Source of the DNA: Bradyrhizobium sp. STM 3809
GTDB lineage: Bacteria; Pseudomonadota; Alphaproteobacteria; Rhizobiales; Xanthobacteraceae
Direction of reading: 5' to 3'
Assembly: GCF_000239795.1 (NCBI RefSeq)
Contig: NZ_CAFJ01000748.1
Location: forward strand, 1 to 40,950
DNA length: 40,950 nucleotides
The translations under genes were made by a program, and so were the position numbers. The notes under the pieces were generated by a model, which saw only the letters and a program-made list of their open reading frames with translations, searched no databases and was not told the DNA's origin. Below, in pieces: positions 40,687-40,950 of the stretch. The first letter of the stretch is position 1, and each line of letters opens with the position of its first letter.

Positions 40687-40950
40687 GGCCCTGCCTCGTT
40701 GCCTGTTGGCCAGACGTCCCGACCCGGCCGTTCCTAGACGTCGTCGATGGCTGCGAGGTAAAGATTCCGGTCCGTAGATCTACGGAATTCGGACGCGTCG
40801 GAGGTCGGCAACGGTCTCTCGGCCCGCAGGCGGCAGCGTCCCGCCTCGAGCGGCACTCATCAGCAGGGGGCTGAGCATGGTGGCATGGCGATCGAACCTC
40901 GTGAGACACCAGCGTCGCGCGTTTGCTCACCAACAGCCGCTCCGCTCCAT

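Overview
The window is a GC-rich stretch of chromosome from an alphaproteobacterium, most likely Bradyrhizobium. The reasons are: mutS and glnD in the same neighbourhood, a RegS/RegR redox two-component pair whose regulator closely resembles the B. japonicum protein, a PHB depolymerase of the intracellular rhizobial type, an MmcB-type DNA repair protein, and a dense set of long intergenic palindromes of the kind that litter Bradyrhizobium genomes. There is no rRNA, tRNA, CRISPR array, prophage or large mobile island. The only mobile element is one complete IS481-family insertion sequence. Assignments rest on reading the sequence and recalling families; no database search was possible.

Layout, left to right. 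0-4.5 kb: mutS, then an IS481-family element that sits inside a broken intergenic palindrome. 4.5-9.6 kb, minus strand: a cysteine-peptidase-fold protein, a multi-span membrane protein, an OsmC-type peroxidase, and an SsuABC-like ABC importer (ATPase, permease, binding protein) without an SsuD-type monooxygenase. 9.8-13.1 kb, plus strand: glnD (nitrogen sensor) and a DUF1304 membrane protein. 13.4-16.2 kb: two tandem paralogous branched-chain amino-acid-type binding proteins without permeases. 16.3-17.7 kb, minus strand: a compact ArsR regulator / SRPBCC protein / ClpP paralogue cluster with a palindromic operator at its promoter. 18-24.8 kb: a DUF1330 protein, penicillin-binding protein 1A, a PAS-GAF-GGDEF-EAL cyclic-di-GMP protein and an M48/YgjP-type metallopeptidase. 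25.1-30.3 kb: PHB depolymerase and a two-gene ABC exporter on the minus strand, divergent from regS-regR on the plus strand. 30.5-32.1 kb: an XRE regulator with a two-helix membrane domain, a small secreted protein and MmcB. 32.3-36.6 kb: a trehalose-synthase-like GH13 enzyme, a convergent GH13 alpha-glucosidase and a metallo-beta-lactamase-fold hydrolase. 36.9-40.7 kb: a PHB-depolymerase-family esterase with a long disordered tail, a luciferase-like flavin monooxygenase and a stand-alone receiver protein.

Themes are carbon storage and mobilisation (phaZ, esterase, GH13 enzymes), nitrogen and redox sensing (GlnD, RegSR) and envelope growth (PBP1A). The most informative non-coding signals are: a perfect match to the RegR-box consensus between regS and the divergent ABC exporter; four YTAA half-sites at exact 11-bp spacing upstream of PBP1A, resembling CtrA boxes; a perfect 7-bp inverted repeat over the arsR promoter; an orphan intrinsic terminator just ahead of the esterase gene in a 400-bp gene-free gap; and about a dozen long palindromes in five families, one split by the insertion sequence. 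I did not find a clearly undescribed multi-gene system. The arsR-SRPBCC-clpP cluster and the orphan terminator are the best candidates for new biology.
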